In this document: positions 1 through 8,995 of the stretch, piece by piece | Layout of the letters: the number at the start of each line of letters is the position of its first letter | Position numbering within the stretch: position 1 is the stretch's first letter | Source of the DNA: Acidobacteriota bacterium | Lineage (GTDB): Bacteria > Acidobacteriota > Blastocatellia > Pyrinomonadales > Pyrinomonadaceae | Reading direction: 5' to 3' | Length of the DNA: 17,767 bases | NCBI GenBank assembly: GCA_020853255.1 | Contig: JADYZI010000050.1 | Coordinates: 1-17,767, forward strand | Notes under the pieces: model-generated | Databases searched by the model: none | The model's input: only the letters and a program-made list of their open reading frames with translations | Told to the model about the DNA's origin: nothing | Translations under genes and position numbers: made by a program

Positions 1-126
1 GATCTGCTCAGCGGTCGTCTTTTTGCCAGCCCACATCATGCCGTTGATGAACTTGGTCACGATCGTGCTGTTAAAGATCGGATCCGGCAATATCTCTCGC
101 CTTGCTGCAACTCTTCTTCTTGCCAT
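1..126 (-). CDS. rpsG: Ribosomal protein S7, N-terminal part (cut by window edge)
   Basis: S7 is a primary 16S rRNA-binding protein that nucleates assembly of the head of the 30S subunit. Read on the minus strand from the ATG at 124-126, 42 codons are present and the gene runs off the left edge. The translation starts [16 protein letters not shown] and continues with [19 protein letters not shown], which is the typical basic N-terminus of S7 followed by its first helix. The gene lies 88 bases downstream of rpsL on the same strand, the usual str-operon order, so fusA would be expected next. No clear Shine-Dalgarno sequence precedes the ATG, so translation may be coupled to rpsL or depend on structure in the intercistronic region. 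Confidence 0.95.
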   Translation of the reverse strand, partial: MARRRVAARREILPDPIFNSTIVTKFINGMMWAGKKTTAEQI

Positions 127-143
127 ACTGGTTAATGTCGATT

Positions 144-198
144 GTCGATTTACGATTTACGATTTTCGAATTGCGGAATCAAACAATCGCAAATCGAC
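144..198. repeat. Imperfect inverted repeat between rpsL and rpsG
   Basis: The arm GTCGATTTACGATT at 144-157 matches the reverse complement of AATCGCAAATCGAC at 185-198 at 13 of 14 positions. The loop is 27 bases. The left arm is also part of a short tandem run with a 7-base CGATTTA unit (about 146-166). The structure occupies most of the rpsL-rpsG gap. It could be an ordinary low-complexity intergenic repeat or an mRNA hairpin that controls rpsG translation. Confidence 0.65.
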
Positions 199-214
199 AC
201 TCGCAAACCACAAA

Positions 215-595
215 TTACTTCGCTCCCTTTGGCCTCTTCGCACCGTATTTCGACCGGGCCTGATTCCTGTTCGCCACGCCCGAAGCATCGAGCGTTCCAC
301 GAACGATGTGATAGCGCACACCAGGAAGGTCCTTAACGCGGCCGCCGCGAATAAGCACGATCGAGTGCTCCTGCAGGTTGTGGCCTATGCCTGGAATATA
401 GGTCGTAACCTCGATCTGATTGGTCAGACGCACACGGGCAACTTTTCGCAGAGCCGAGTTCGGCTTCTTCGGCGTCGACGTATAAACCCTCGTGCACACA
501 CCGCGTTTCTGCGGATTTGCCTGCAAAGCCGGGCTTGCCGTCTTGTATTTGACCCTTTCACGTCCTTTGCGAACTAACTGATTAATAGTCGGCAT
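215..595 (-). CDS. rpsL: Ribosomal protein S12
   Basis: S12 sits at the decoding centre of the 30S subunit and helps control translational accuracy. The 126-aa length is normal for the family. Hallmarks are [12 protein letters not shown] at the N-terminus, [18 protein letters not shown] near residues 34-51, GHNLQEHS at 71-78 and [13 protein letters not shown] from about 84. Lysines are present at 43-44 and 88, the positions whose substitution causes streptomycin resistance in other bacteria, so no such change is seen. Asp89 in the KDLPG loop is the residue methylthiolated by RimO in other species. AAGGTAG lies about 7 bases before the ATG as ribosome binding site. The gene is first in a str-type operon followed by rpsG. 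Confidence 0.98.
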   Translation of the reverse strand: MPTINQLVRKGRERVKYKTASPALQANPQKRGVCTRVYTSTPKKPNSALRKVARVRLTNQIEVTTYIPGIGHNLQEHSIVLIRGGRVKDLPGVRYHIVRGTLDASGVANRNQARSKYGAKRPKGAK

Positions 596-613
596 ATCTA
601 TCTACCTTGCAAC

Positions 614-657
614 GCGGACTTTAGTCCGCCAAAGCCGCCCGCGGACAAAGATCCGCG
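614..657 (-). promoter_or_regulatory. Two tandem stem-loops in the rpsL leader
   Basis: The first hairpin is GCGGACT (614-620), loop TT, AGTCCGC (623-629), a perfect 7-bp stem. The second is CGCGGA (640-645), a 6-base loop, TCCGCG (652-657), a perfect 6-bp stem. Both carry the same GCGGA core. They start 19 bases upstream of the rpsL ATG on the transcribed strand. They could be REP-like intergenic repeats or a leader element that affects rpsL expression. The pairing is seen directly; a function is inference. Confidence 0.55.
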
Positions 658-994
658 TTCCCTGTCCCATTTAAAAGCAAAACTAACGTCTCACCTGACT
701 CTTGCTCGGAAAGTCATTTCCGGCAGTTAGCTCAAGCAGCAGAAGCTGGTTGAATTAGTGATCGATTATGTTCCCTGAAAAGCTCGAACTTTGCTGTAGC
801 GTGGCGATCGAGAGGCGTTTCCTGCAGAAGCCCGCACCTTAGTATGGGCACAATGCTCAACTGATTTCGCTGCCGGGACGCCGCGATGATCGGAGCCCTT
901 TACGCTACAATTCCTGTCAAAGCTTTCAAAAATCTACTGCCGCGGTTCGTCGCCAAACCTCACACAGCCCAGACCCCAAAGTCCGAAACTTTAG

Positions 995-1023
995 ATATTA
1001 TGAATTCCTCACCCGTGTGTCAA
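995..1023 (-). promoter_or_regulatory. Candidate sigma70-type promoter for rpsL-rpsG
   Basis: On the minus strand a perfect -35 box TTGACA (1018-1023) is followed, after exactly 17 bases, by TAATAT (995-1000). The latter keeps the key first two bases and final T of the -10 consensus TATAAT. Transcription would start near 988 and run toward rpsL. The site lies in an otherwise gene-free region. No other equally good site was noticed nearer to rpsL, but a short motif of this kind can occur by chance. Confidence 0.4.
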
Positions 1024-1108
1024 GTCACGACGACGATAAATCCTCAAACACCCACGCCTCTCCCGACGCTTGCGGACCGAGGCGGCCGGGTGCCGTCGCT
1101 CACACTTG

Positions 1109-2674
<1,566 letters not shown>

Positions 2675-2758
2675 TCTTGCGATGGGGCCCTAGGTTCTGG
2701 TGCCCCAAAACTGAGGAACGGGGAGATCCACTCACGGCCCTATGTGCCGTATCACAGC

Positions 2759-3127
2759 TTAGACGGCTTCAGTAGCAGTTCCCGCAACGCGGCGCGGAAT
2801 GGGCTTTTCATAGCCTTTTCGCGAAACCAGCGTTATCGAGCTAAGCTTAATCCGCCGTTTAGACCCGGCTGCGGCAGCATCCTCGACGTCAGCAAAATCG
2901 TATTCAAGCGAATATGTGAACTGGCCGGTCGCGAGCTTTTTGCATACGTCGTCAGCCAGATGAAATGTTATTGCATCAGCATATTTGCCGAGGCTCTCGT
3001 CCACAAAGCCGAGCATCTCGCCAGCCGTGTTATCCAGATAGACAGGCACATTCTCGACCGGTTCGCAGCGAACGTTCAATTCGCCCAAAACGTAGCGACG
3101 GGCCATTGTAACAGGATTATTAGCCAT
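2759..3127 (-). CDS. Conserved-looking 122-aa protein of unknown function
   Basis: I do not recognise a family. The 122-aa product starts MANNPVTMARRYVLGELNV, has no signal peptide or membrane segment, and looks like a small soluble alpha/beta protein with the segments YLDNTAGEMLGFVDESLGKY and ITFHLADDVCKKLATGQF. The start is set by a strong ribosome binding site, GGAGG, about 7 bases before the ATG. The open frame extends upstream through the neighbouring RNA-binding gene, but that stretch is a shadow of it. The gene lies 79 bases downstream of the RRM protein on the same strand, with a terminator-like hairpin between them, so it may be expressed by partial read-through. The radical SAM gene follows after 84 bases. 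The C-terminus is basic (SKRRIK, PIPRR), which would allow nucleic acid contact, but this is only a guess. Confidence 0.8.
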   Translation of the reverse strand: MANNPVTMARRYVLGELNVRCEPVENVPVYLDNTAGEMLGFVDESLGKYADAITFHLADDVCKKLATGQFTYSLEYDFADVEDAAAAGSKRRIKLSSITLVSRKGYEKPIPRRVAGTATEAV

Positions 3128-3151
3128 TGAGATACCTCCGAAAACTATATT

Positions 3152-3187
3152 TGAAAATGAGGCCGCCGCCCGCGGCATTGGCCTCAT
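3152..3187 (-). terminator. Terminator- or attenuator-like hairpin after the RRM gene
   Basis: ATGAGGCC (3157-3164) pairs with GGCCTCAT (3180-3187), an 8-bp perfect stem. The inner bases GCCG and CGGC can extend it. On the minus strand the hairpin is followed by TTTTC and an AT-rich stretch, a short U-tract. It stands between the RRM gene and the 122-aa gene, whose own ribosome binding site follows closely. It may therefore reduce rather than stop downstream expression. Confidence 0.5.
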
Positions 3188-3206
3188 GTTGTTCGATCGC
3201 GGAAAT

Positions 3207-3554
3207 TTACCAACCGGCTTTTCCGTAACCTCCGCGGTTGCCGCCGTAGCCGCCGCCGCCGCCGCGATTGCCTCCAAACCCGCCGCGTCCACCGCCGCCG
3301 CCGCCGCGGCTTTCCTGCGGCTTGGCCTCGTTGACCTTAAGCTGACGGCCATCCACTTCCTTGCCATTGAATTGATCGATCGCGTTGCTGCCTTCTTCCT
3401 TCGACGACATCTCGACGAATCCGAACCCGCGCGAGCGGCCCGTTTCACGATCCTCGATCACATTGGCCGACTGAACTGTCCCGACGCCACTGAACAGTTC
3501 AGTAAGATCGTCTGCAGTTGTGTTGAAAGAAAGATTTCCTACGTAAAGTTTCAT
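3207..3554 (-). CDS. Single-RRM glycine-rich RNA-binding protein
   Basis: This 115-aa protein binds single-stranded RNA and resembles the cold-inducible Rbp proteins of cyanobacteria and similar bacterial RRM proteins. The RRM spans residues 1-80, with RNP2 as KLYVGNL (2-8) and RNP1 as RGFGFVEM (42-49), both with the aromatic residues that stack on RNA bases. Residues 83-112 form an RGG/GGN-rich, aromatic-spaced tail, a type of disordered segment known to aid RNA binding. The tail explains the run of CCGCC-type repeats in the DNA around 3240-3310. The start fits family alignment, and GAGG lies about 11 bases upstream. A long gene-free stretch precedes it. Family members often act as RNA chaperones in cold or stress; that role is inferred here. 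Confidence 0.95.
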   Translation of the reverse strand: MKLYVGNLSFNTTADDLTELFSGVGTVQSANVIEDRETGRSRGFGFVEMSSKEEGSNAIDQFNGKEVDGRQLKVNEAKPQESRGGGGGGRGGFGGNRGGGGGYGGNRGGYGKAGW

Positions 3555-4166
3555 TTGTCTATTTTCCTCGCCCGGCCGATCCGGGCATGCTGGAGAAGTT
3601 TCTGGATCGGGGCATTACGCAGGCAGCGTAAAAGACCGGATCTCGGATACTCAAAAAATTTCCTTGAGAGCCACTTCTACTATTCCAAATGGGGCCTGCT
3701 CTCTGACTTATCCGAAAACCGCTTAAGGCGAAGCGCGTCCATACCACGACGCGAGAGTAGGATCGATGACTAAGTGTTACATTCGCGGGCGCGAATAGCA
3801 AATCGGGGATCGACTTGGTACCAGGACTGTCCAGCTCAGATCGAGGCGAGCACAACAAACTGACCCGGACGTCCCTGTAACGAAAACCAACGCTCCAACC
3901 TTCGCGTTTTCAAATTTTTCTCAAAATGCTATCGATATAAAATTTTTGGAGGGCGAGGTCGGGATGCTGTCCTAACTTGTATACTTCAGGCCGATTTCGA
4001 ATTCGCAAGCTGGATACTGATCCAACTGTCATCGCCCACCACGGGATATTAACGCTCCGATCGGTCCAATTCTGTATAAGCCAGTACATTCCAACTTAGT
4101 GAACGCTTTTCCGATCTGGCCCCCATCTTTGCAAATAAACTGATCGGTAAGCACAATCTATAAAGA
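3555..4166. other. 612-base divergent intergenic region
   Basis: No convincing gene was found between the RRM gene and the ABC exporter. The stretch holds an inverted repeat ATTCGCG-GG-CGCGAAT at 3781-3796, a smaller one TTACGC/GCGTAA at 3615-3631 inside the probable RRM leader, and an AT-rich patch at about 3905-3950. TATAAA (3936-3941) and TATACT (3980-3985) are possible -10 boxes for the plus strand, but neither has a good -35 box at proper distance. Promoters for both flanking genes should lie here. Confidence 0.5.
3781..3796. promoter_or_regulatory. Operator-like inverted repeat between divergent genes
   Basis: ATTCGCG and CGCGAAT are perfect 7-base inverted arms separated by GG. The site is in the gene-free region between the divergent RRM gene and the ABC exporter. 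This is a typical place and shape for the binding site of a dimeric regulator. No regulator is identified. Confidence 0.4.
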
Positions 4167-5105
4167 ATGGAACCATCTCACGAATCAGCCATTTCGCTCC
4201 AGGCGCGAAACGTAACAAAACGGTTTGGTGAATTTACTGCGGTCGAGGACCTTAGCTTCGATATCCGCGCCGGCCGCGTATTCGGCTTTCTCGGCCCGAA
4301 CGGCGCGGGAAAAACGACAACCATCCGAATGATCGTCGGAATAACCGTGCCGGACGAAGGGTCGATCGAGTTCTACGGCAAACGCATCTCCTACGAACTC
4401 CAGGACCGCATCGGCTATCTGCCTGAAGAACGCGGGCTGTATAAGAAACTAAAAGTGGCCGACCAACTTCGGTATTTCGCGGAACTAAAAGGGGTTTCTG
4501 GCGCTGTCGCCGAAAAGAAGATCGACTTTTGGCTCGAACGAATGAACCTGGCCGAGTGGAAAAATAAAAAGACGACCGACCTGTCAAAGGGAATGCAGCA
4601 AAAGATACAGTTCATTTCGACGGTACTGCACGACCCGGATCTTCTTATCCTCGACGAGCCTTTCTCCGGCCTTGACCCTGTTAACGTCGAATTTATGATC
4701 GACGTCCTGTCTGAGTTTAGGAACAACGAGAAAACGGTCATCTTCTCAACTCATCTGATGTCCACTGCCGAACGGCTTTGCCATGACATACTGCTGATAA
4801 ATAAATCGCGAAAGGTTTTAGGCGGCACTCTCCGCGATGTGAAAGAAAGCTACGGATTGAATCTGATCAGCTTCCGAGGCACCGGGGCCGAAAACGTACT
4901 GGCAGATCGAAGTCTGATCGATAAAATAGCGTCGCATGCGGACGAACAGGAACTGCACCTTGCCCCGGGAGTCGATCCGCAGCGGCTGCTAAAAGCTCTT
5001 ATCGAAGCCGGTGCAAATGTGACAAAGTTTGAAATAACTGAACCCAGCCTGAACGATATTTTTATCGAAAAGGTGGGTGCTTCGGACTCAGGCGAGGATA
5101 CCTGA
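4167..5105 (+). CDS. ABC-2 type exporter, ATP-binding subunit (NatA/YhaQ-like)
   Basis: This 312-aa ATPase drives export by the membrane protein encoded next. It has all ABC motifs: Walker A GPNGAGKTT (43-51), signature LSKGMQQK (139-146), Walker B LLILDE (159-164), D-loop SGLDP (167-171) and switch His196 in STH. After residue about 225 comes a C-terminal domain like DUF4162, common in NatA/YhaQ-type ATPases. The family exports sodium, small toxic compounds or unknown lipophilic substrates; the sequence does not decide which. The start ATG is followed quickly by the core domain (LQARNVTKRFG), but no good ribosome binding site precedes it. The permease follows after 94 bases. Confidence 0.93.
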   Translation: MEPSHESAISLQARNVTKRFGEFTAVEDLSFDIRAGRVFGFLGPNGAGKTTTIRMIVGITVPDEGSIEFYGKRISYELQDRIGYLPEERGLYKKLKVADQLRYFAELKGVSGAVAEKKIDFWLERMNLAEWKNKKTTDLSKGMQQKIQFISTVLHDPDLLILDEPFSGLDPVNVEFMIDVLSEFRNNEKTVIFSTHLMSTAERLCHDILLINKSRKVLGGTLRDVKESYGLNLISFRGTGAENVLADRSLIDKIASHADEQELHLAPGVDPQRLLKALIEAGANVTKFEITEPSLNDIFIEKVGASDSGEDT

Positions 5106-5107
5106 AA

Positions 5108-5203
5108 ATGGCTTCTGACATCGGTGCCGCGGCCGAACGAACTTGTTCATCGGATTCGCCGCGTTTCATCATATCCTGTGGCAAACGATCCAATACGCAA
5201 TGA
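5108..5203 (+). CDS. Possible 31-codon coupling ORF between the ABC genes
   Basis: An ATG two bases after the ATPase stop opens a 31-codon frame (MASDIGAAAERTCSSDSP...). Its TGA at 5201-5203 overlaps the permease ATG as ATGA. Neither this ATG nor the permease start has a clear ribosome binding site. Ribosomes ending here could re-start on the permease. The peptide resembles nothing known and the frame may be chance. Confidence 0.2.
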   Translation: MASDIGAAAERTCSSDSPRFIISCGKRSNTQ

Positions 5204-6552
5204 AAAAATTTCTCGCCATCGTAAAACATGAATACAAACGGGTCGTCCTCAAATGGTCCTTTCTGATCAGCACACTGTTGCTTCCGTTCCTTGCGGTGTG
5301 CTTCGCCTTCGTGCCAATGATCATCTTTTCGCTCAAAGGCGAACCGACGCGCATTGCGGTGGCCGATCCGTCGGGAAAACTTTTGCCGCGCCTCGAAAAG
5401 AACCTTTCTACCGAACGAATGATGGAAAAGGCTAAGCAGGCCGCCAGGGATTCGATGACGAAGATCGATGCATCGCAGGACGAGAAAATGCGAAACACTG
5501 CGGCCAGCGTGATGCAGGATTTTGTGTTGGTAAAGTACGAAACCGCCGCCCGGTCGGGCGGCGACATTCGCTCAGACTTAGTTTCCAAAGTGCTCTCGAA
5601 TCAGATCGACGCCTTTTTGATCGTCCCTGAAAATTTTGATTCACCGCAGGCATCCTTTGTTTTCCGTTCGCGCAAAGGGGGCGACTTTATCTCGAACGAC
5701 ACGTTCAAGGACGCCCTCAATGACGCCGTCCGCTCGCAGCGGCTGGCCGATGCAAATATCAGCGAAGAGAGTGTGGCCGCATTGAGCGCGCCAGTCAACT
5801 TCGATGCAAAAGGCATCGACGAAGCCGGTGCCGAAAAAGACAGCAGCGGCGTTATGGCAGCATCCTTCGTCATCGGCCTGATGATCTATATCACTCTCGC
5901 CATATACGGCCAGGCGATCATGGGTGCGGTCGTCGAAGAAAAGGAAACGCGGATCGCGGAAATATTATTCTCATCGGCCCGGCCGTTCAAATTGATGCTC
6001 GGAAAGTTGGTGGGTGTCGGGCTGGCCGGATTGACCCAACTCGCGATCTGGGTCGGTTCCGCATCGGCCTTGCTGGCATTTTTAGCCCTACAGCCAGACT
6101 TTCGTCAGATCCTGGCTTCCGTACCAACGATCACGCCCGTGATGATCGCCCTGTTCTTGATCTATTTTCTTCTGGGCTTCTTCTTGTATGCATCGATCTT
6201 CGCGTTGATCGGATCGATGGTCACGTCGGTGCAGGAAGGCGGGCAGTTCGCATTCATTCCGGTGATGATCATGCTCGCCGCTTTTTACTTCTGTTTTGCC
6301 GTCATCCGGGATCCAAACTCTGACTTGTCGTTCTGGGCCACGATCGCACCTTTCCTTGCTCCGATCACGATGCCGGTGCGGATACTTGCCGAAACGCCGC
6401 CGTTGTGGCAGATCGCCCTTTCGTTCCTTGTAAACGCGGCAACAATAGTCGGGATCGCGTGGGTGGCAGCAAGAGTTTACCGCGTTGGTATGCTGATGTA
6501 CGGCAAACGCGCAACTATTCCAGAAGTGTGGAAATGGATCCGCCAGGCATGA
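5200..6552 (+). CDS. ABC-2 type exporter, membrane permease (NatB/YhaP-like)
   Basis: The 450-aa permease partners the preceding ATPase. Membrane segments are about 20-45, 218-246, 270-297, 312-340, 349-369 and 403-426. A large external domain (about 46-217) between the first and second segments is typical of the NatB/YhaP group. The cytoplasmic coupling segment EEKETRIAEILFSSARPFKL (246-265) is the hallmark of ABC-2 permeases. The ATG at 5200 (MKKFLAIVKHEYKR) was chosen because an amphipathic basic N-terminus normally precedes segment 1; an upstream TTG at 5143 would add 19 residues of unlikely type. The end is convergent with the kinase gene, only 20 bases away, with no terminator between. 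Confidence 0.9.
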   Translation: MKKFLAIVKHEYKRVVLKWSFLISTLLLPFLAVCFAFVPMIIFSLKGEPTRIAVADPSGKLLPRLEKNLSTERMMEKAKQAARDSMTKIDASQDEKMRNTAASVMQDFVLVKYETAARSGGDIRSDLVSKVLSNQIDAFLIVPENFDSPQASFVFRSRKGGDFISNDTFKDALNDAVRSQRLADANISEESVAALSAPVNFDAKGIDEAGAEKDSSGVMAASFVIGLMIYITLAIYGQAIMGAVVEEKETRIAEILFSSARPFKLMLGKLVGVGLAGLTQLAIWVGSASALLAFLALQPDFRQILASVPTITPVMIALFLIYFLLGFFLYASIFALIGSMVTSVQEGGQFAFIPVMIMLAAFYFCFAVIRDPNSDLSFWATIAPFLAPITMPVRILAETPPLWQIALSFLVNAATIVGIAWVAARVYRVGMLMYGKRATIPEVWKWIRQA

Positions 6553-6572
6553 CAATGAAAACGCGAATTTTG

Positions 6573-8534
6573 TCAGTTCCTATCAAGCAGCTCAAGTACA
6601 TCCTTGATCAGTTCGTCGTGCTCAAAAGGCTTCGTGCAGTATCGGCTGAATCCAAGCTCCAACGCCTTTCGCCGGCTTTCCTCCGAAGTGAAAGCGCTGA
6701 GAGCTATGGCCGGGACCGCACCGCCGGATTCCATCGGCATGCCTCTCACCTTTTGTATGAAAGAATATCCATCCTCGTCGGGCATTCCGAGATCGGAGAT
6801 TATAATGTTCGGCAGGCCATTCGCACCAAAGCTCGCAAGGGCGGAACGGACAGAATCGCAGCTCTTCACACGGGCCCCATTTTCGGTTAGGAAGAATTCG
6901 AGAACTTCCCGTGAATCGGGATCATCTTCGACGATCAATATCGACCTTCCGGCAAGCGGCCTGCCTCGTACGGGACGGGATGTCGGCTCAACATCCTCCG
7001 CGATCGGCGTTTCCGTCAGCGGAAGCGTGACCGTAAATCTCGATCCTCTCCCAATGCCTTCGCTTTCTGCCTTGACTAGGCCGCCGTGCTTTGTCACAAG
7101 GATCTTGACGATTGACAGCCCAAGACCGAGGCCCGGATTGGAACGAGCGGCGGCGACCGGCGAAAACTGCCTGAACACATTCGGCAATTCGTCCGGATCG
7201 ATCCCGTTTCCCGTGTCAGTGACTTGAACCCGTACCGATTCGTCGGCGGTTTCAATGTCGATCGAAACTCGGCCCCCTTCCGGTGTGTACTTGAGCGCAT
7301 TCGATAAAAGGTTACCGAAAACCTGCAGCAGACGGCTCGCATCTCCAAATAACGGAACGCTTTCCCGGTCGCTGGCAAACTCAAGCCGAATATTTCTCTC
7401 CTGCGCCGACGGCAAATGGGCCTGCCAGGAGTTGCGAACGATCGTGTAAAGGTTAGTGGGATAGTACTCAAGACGCAGCCTGCCGGACGCTACTCGGGCG
7501 GAATCGACCAGATCGTCAATAAGTTTCTTTTGCTGCTGCGCACTCCGGTCGACCCGCTCAAGAGCATTCTCTTGCTTGTCCTTGTCCAGGCTTTTGGTCC
7601 GGGCAACGTTCAGCCAGCCAAGAATGTTATTCAATTGGCCGCGAAGCTCGTGGGACACAAAGGCAAGAAAAAAATCCTTCGCCCGATTCGCTTCGACAGC
7701 TTCCTCACGGGCCTTTTTCTCGCGTTCGTGGATCTTGGTTATTTCCTCGGCCGCGAGTTTCTGCTCGGTTATCTTCTGCACGACGCCCGTCATTCGCTGC
7801 GGACGGCCGTTGTCGTCGAGGAATGATCTGCCCTCTGCGGATAACCATTCCATCGAACCATCCAAATATACAACCCGAAATTCTTCGTCGTACTTCAAAC
7901 CCCGATCGCGGGAATCGGCGAGAAAAAGATCGACAAATTCTCGATCCTCTGGATGAATGGCTTGGCGGAAGTCTTCGTATCGAAATGTCTCGTACGCAGG
8001 CAACCCAAAGAGCTCGTTGCAGCGGGCCGTTGAGTAGATTCGATCCTCAGCAAAATCCCAAAACCACAACCCGATCGCCGCATTCTCCGCAGCAAAAAGA
8101 AGCTGCTCCCTCGCTTCGCGATTTTGCCCGGCCTGCACCCGACGATCGGACACCGATTGTCCGGAAATGAATACGAACTTGGTCGACGGAAGCAATTGGA
8201 CAGAAACTTCCATGGGCACCTTATCGTCGGCACCGATACGAAAGTCAAGGATCTGCTTTGAGGTTTCGCCGGCGACTGCAGCCGCGATCGCCTTTGCTAC
8301 AAGCTTTGACGTCATTTCGGATGATTGCCAAAACACAGTTTCAGAGAACATCTGCCCCTTTAGCAAACCGGGAACCGTGCTCATCCCGCGAAAGATCCGG
8401 CCGGTCAGGGAGACTACCCTGCCACCGGCGTCAAGCACACCGAAAAAGTCGAAGACATTCTCCAGGATCGCCACGCTTTCCGCGGAAAGCGTGTTGCCGT
8501 CCAGGTCGATAGCAGGAGAGTTCTTTGCGTCCAT
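6573..8534 (-). CDS. Soluble hybrid histidine kinase (PAS-PAS-HisKA-HATPase-REC)
   Basis: This 653-aa sensor kinase has no membrane segment, so it should sense a cytoplasmic or diffusible signal. Residues about 20-130 look like a degenerate PAS domain. Residues 143-260 form a PAS_3-type domain with PAC (AENAAIGLWFWD, IHPEDRE, GVVQKITEQK). A coiled linker (260-288) leads to HisKA with phospho-acceptor His295 in FVSHELRGQLNN. The ATPase has the N-box NLLSNALKYTP (408-418), the G1 box DTGNGI (440-445) and the G2 box GLGLGLSIVK. The C-terminal receiver (531-650) has acidic EDD (536-538), phospho-acceptor Asp581 and Lys635. No output domain is present, so its receiver must pass phosphate on or regulate the kinase. 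It is transcribed away from the NtrC-type regulator, a likely partner. No ribosome binding site is obvious. Confidence 0.93.
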   Translation of the reverse strand: MDAKNSPAIDLDGNTLSAESVAILENVFDFFGVLDAGGRVVSLTGRIFRGMSTVPGLLKGQMFSETVFWQSSEMTSKLVAKAIAAAVAGETSKQILDFRIGADDKVPMEVSVQLLPSTKFVFISGQSVSDRRVQAGQNREAREQLLFAAENAAIGLWFWDFAEDRIYSTARCNELFGLPAYETFRYEDFRQAIHPEDREFVDLFLADSRDRGLKYDEEFRVVYLDGSMEWLSAEGRSFLDDNGRPQRMTGVVQKITEQKLAAEEITKIHEREKKAREEAVEANRAKDFFLAFVSHELRGQLNNILGWLNVARTKSLDKDKQENALERVDRSAQQQKKLIDDLVDSARVASGRLRLEYYPTNLYTIVRNSWQAHLPSAQERNIRLEFASDRESVPLFGDASRLLQVFGNLLSNALKYTPEGGRVSIDIETADESVRVQVTDTGNGIDPDELPNVFRQFSPVAAARSNPGLGLGLSIVKILVTKHGGLVKAESEGIGRGSRFTVTLPLTETPIAEDVEPTSRPVRGRPLAGRSILIVEDDPDSREVLEFFLTENGARVKSCDSVRSALASFGANGLPNIIISDLGMPDEDGYSFIQKVRGMPMESGGAVPAIALSAFTSEESRRKALELGFSRYCTKPFEHDELIKDVLELLDRN

Positions 8535-8779
8535 ATTTTGCGCGGCTAACCCGAAAACCGGCCCATGAAGTTGGAATAGGCGACGAGGAAATCGGGCCGC
8601 ACTGAGTGTTTGAAGATTTAGTTTACCAAATTTGATCGCTGCGTGGGCCTTGAATTTAAATATGCCCCAATGGCTGATAGATGCCTAATGCAGAAATGAG
8701 GCAACCGAACTTCAGGTGCATAAACTTGGCCCCGCGGGCGACAAGCAATGCCGTACCAAACCAGTGTATCGTTATCGTA

Positions 8780-8789
8780 CGAACGTTCG
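8780..8789. promoter_or_regulatory. Palindrome, candidate enhancer site for the sigma54 activator
   Basis: CGAACGTTCG is a perfect 10-bp palindrome centred about 100 bases upstream of the start expected from the sigma54 promoter. That is the usual distance for an enhancer bound by an NtrC-type activator. Only one clear copy was seen, whereas such activators often use two or more. Confidence 0.3.
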
Positions 8790-8859
8790 GATCCTTTTTC
8801 CTACCAAAATTGCCGTATCCCTTTTTATTTATAGGAATTACAGCCAAAGCCGTGGCGTT

Positions 8860-8875
8860 TGGCACGTTTATTGCG
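8860..8875 (+). promoter_or_regulatory. Sigma54 (RpoN) -24/-12 promoter
   Basis: TGGCACG (8860-8866), four bases, then TTGC (8871-8874) matches the sigma54 consensus TGGCACGNNNNTTGC at every fixed position, with the required 10 bases between the GG and GC pairs. The expected start of transcription is near 8886, about 145 bases before the regulator ATG. The downstream gene encodes a sigma54 activator, which points to autoregulation. Confidence 0.75.
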
Positions 8876-8986
8876 ATTTACCTTTCGGCAATGAACTGAA
8901 GACTTCCGACGGTTCTTGGCAATACCATTTTTGGCAAGAGAATGACTTCTATCAACATGGCATTCGATGAAAATAGCGTCCGAATT

Positions 8987-8995
8987 TGATACAAT
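8987..8995 (+). promoter_or_regulatory. Possible extended -10 promoter
   Basis: TGATACAAT fits the extended -10 form TGnTATAAT with one mismatch. It lies about 38 bases before the regulator ATG at 9033. No matching -35 box was found. If active it would give basal expression independent of sigma54, and it would exclude the upstream ATG at 8967 as start for that transcript. Confidence 0.25.

Larger units (their letters stand above)
596..1108. other. 513-base region between the radical SAM gene and rpsL
   Basis: No convincing gene was seen here on either strand; the open frames are short and lack ribosome binding sites or recognisable protein. The region holds two tandem hairpins next to rpsL (614-657) and a candidate promoter at 995-1023. 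If that promoter is used, rpsL has a leader of nearly 400 bases. Confidence 0.6.

Noticed and set aside
721..790. tRNA-like stretch GCAGTTAGCTCAAGCAG followed by GGTTGAATT
   Set aside because: No acceptor stem, anticodon arm or GGTTCGA-type T arm can be formed.
3240..3310. CCGCC-rich run as a microsatellite
   Set aside because: It is explained by glycine and arginine codons of the RGG tail of the RRM protein.
2759..3448. Longer 229-codon version of the 122-aa gene
   Set aside because: The extra N-terminal part is an alanine- and arginine-rich shadow of the RRM gene. A strong ribosome binding site marks the ATG at 3127.
4117..4133. Sigma54-like TGGCCCCCATCTTTGC just before the ABC exporter
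   Set aside because: There are 11 bases between the GG and GC pairs instead of 10, and the -24 box is poor. Sigma54 promoters rarely tolerate this.
8743..8760. Minus-strand sigma54-like TTGGTACGGCATTGC before the kinase gene
   Set aside because: Only 9 bases separate the GG and GC pairs, so the spacing is wrong.
8681..8899. 72-codon plus-strand frame with a hydrophobic C-terminus
   Set aside because: It has no ribosome binding site, overlaps the sigma54 promoter, and an equally long frame exists on the other strand.
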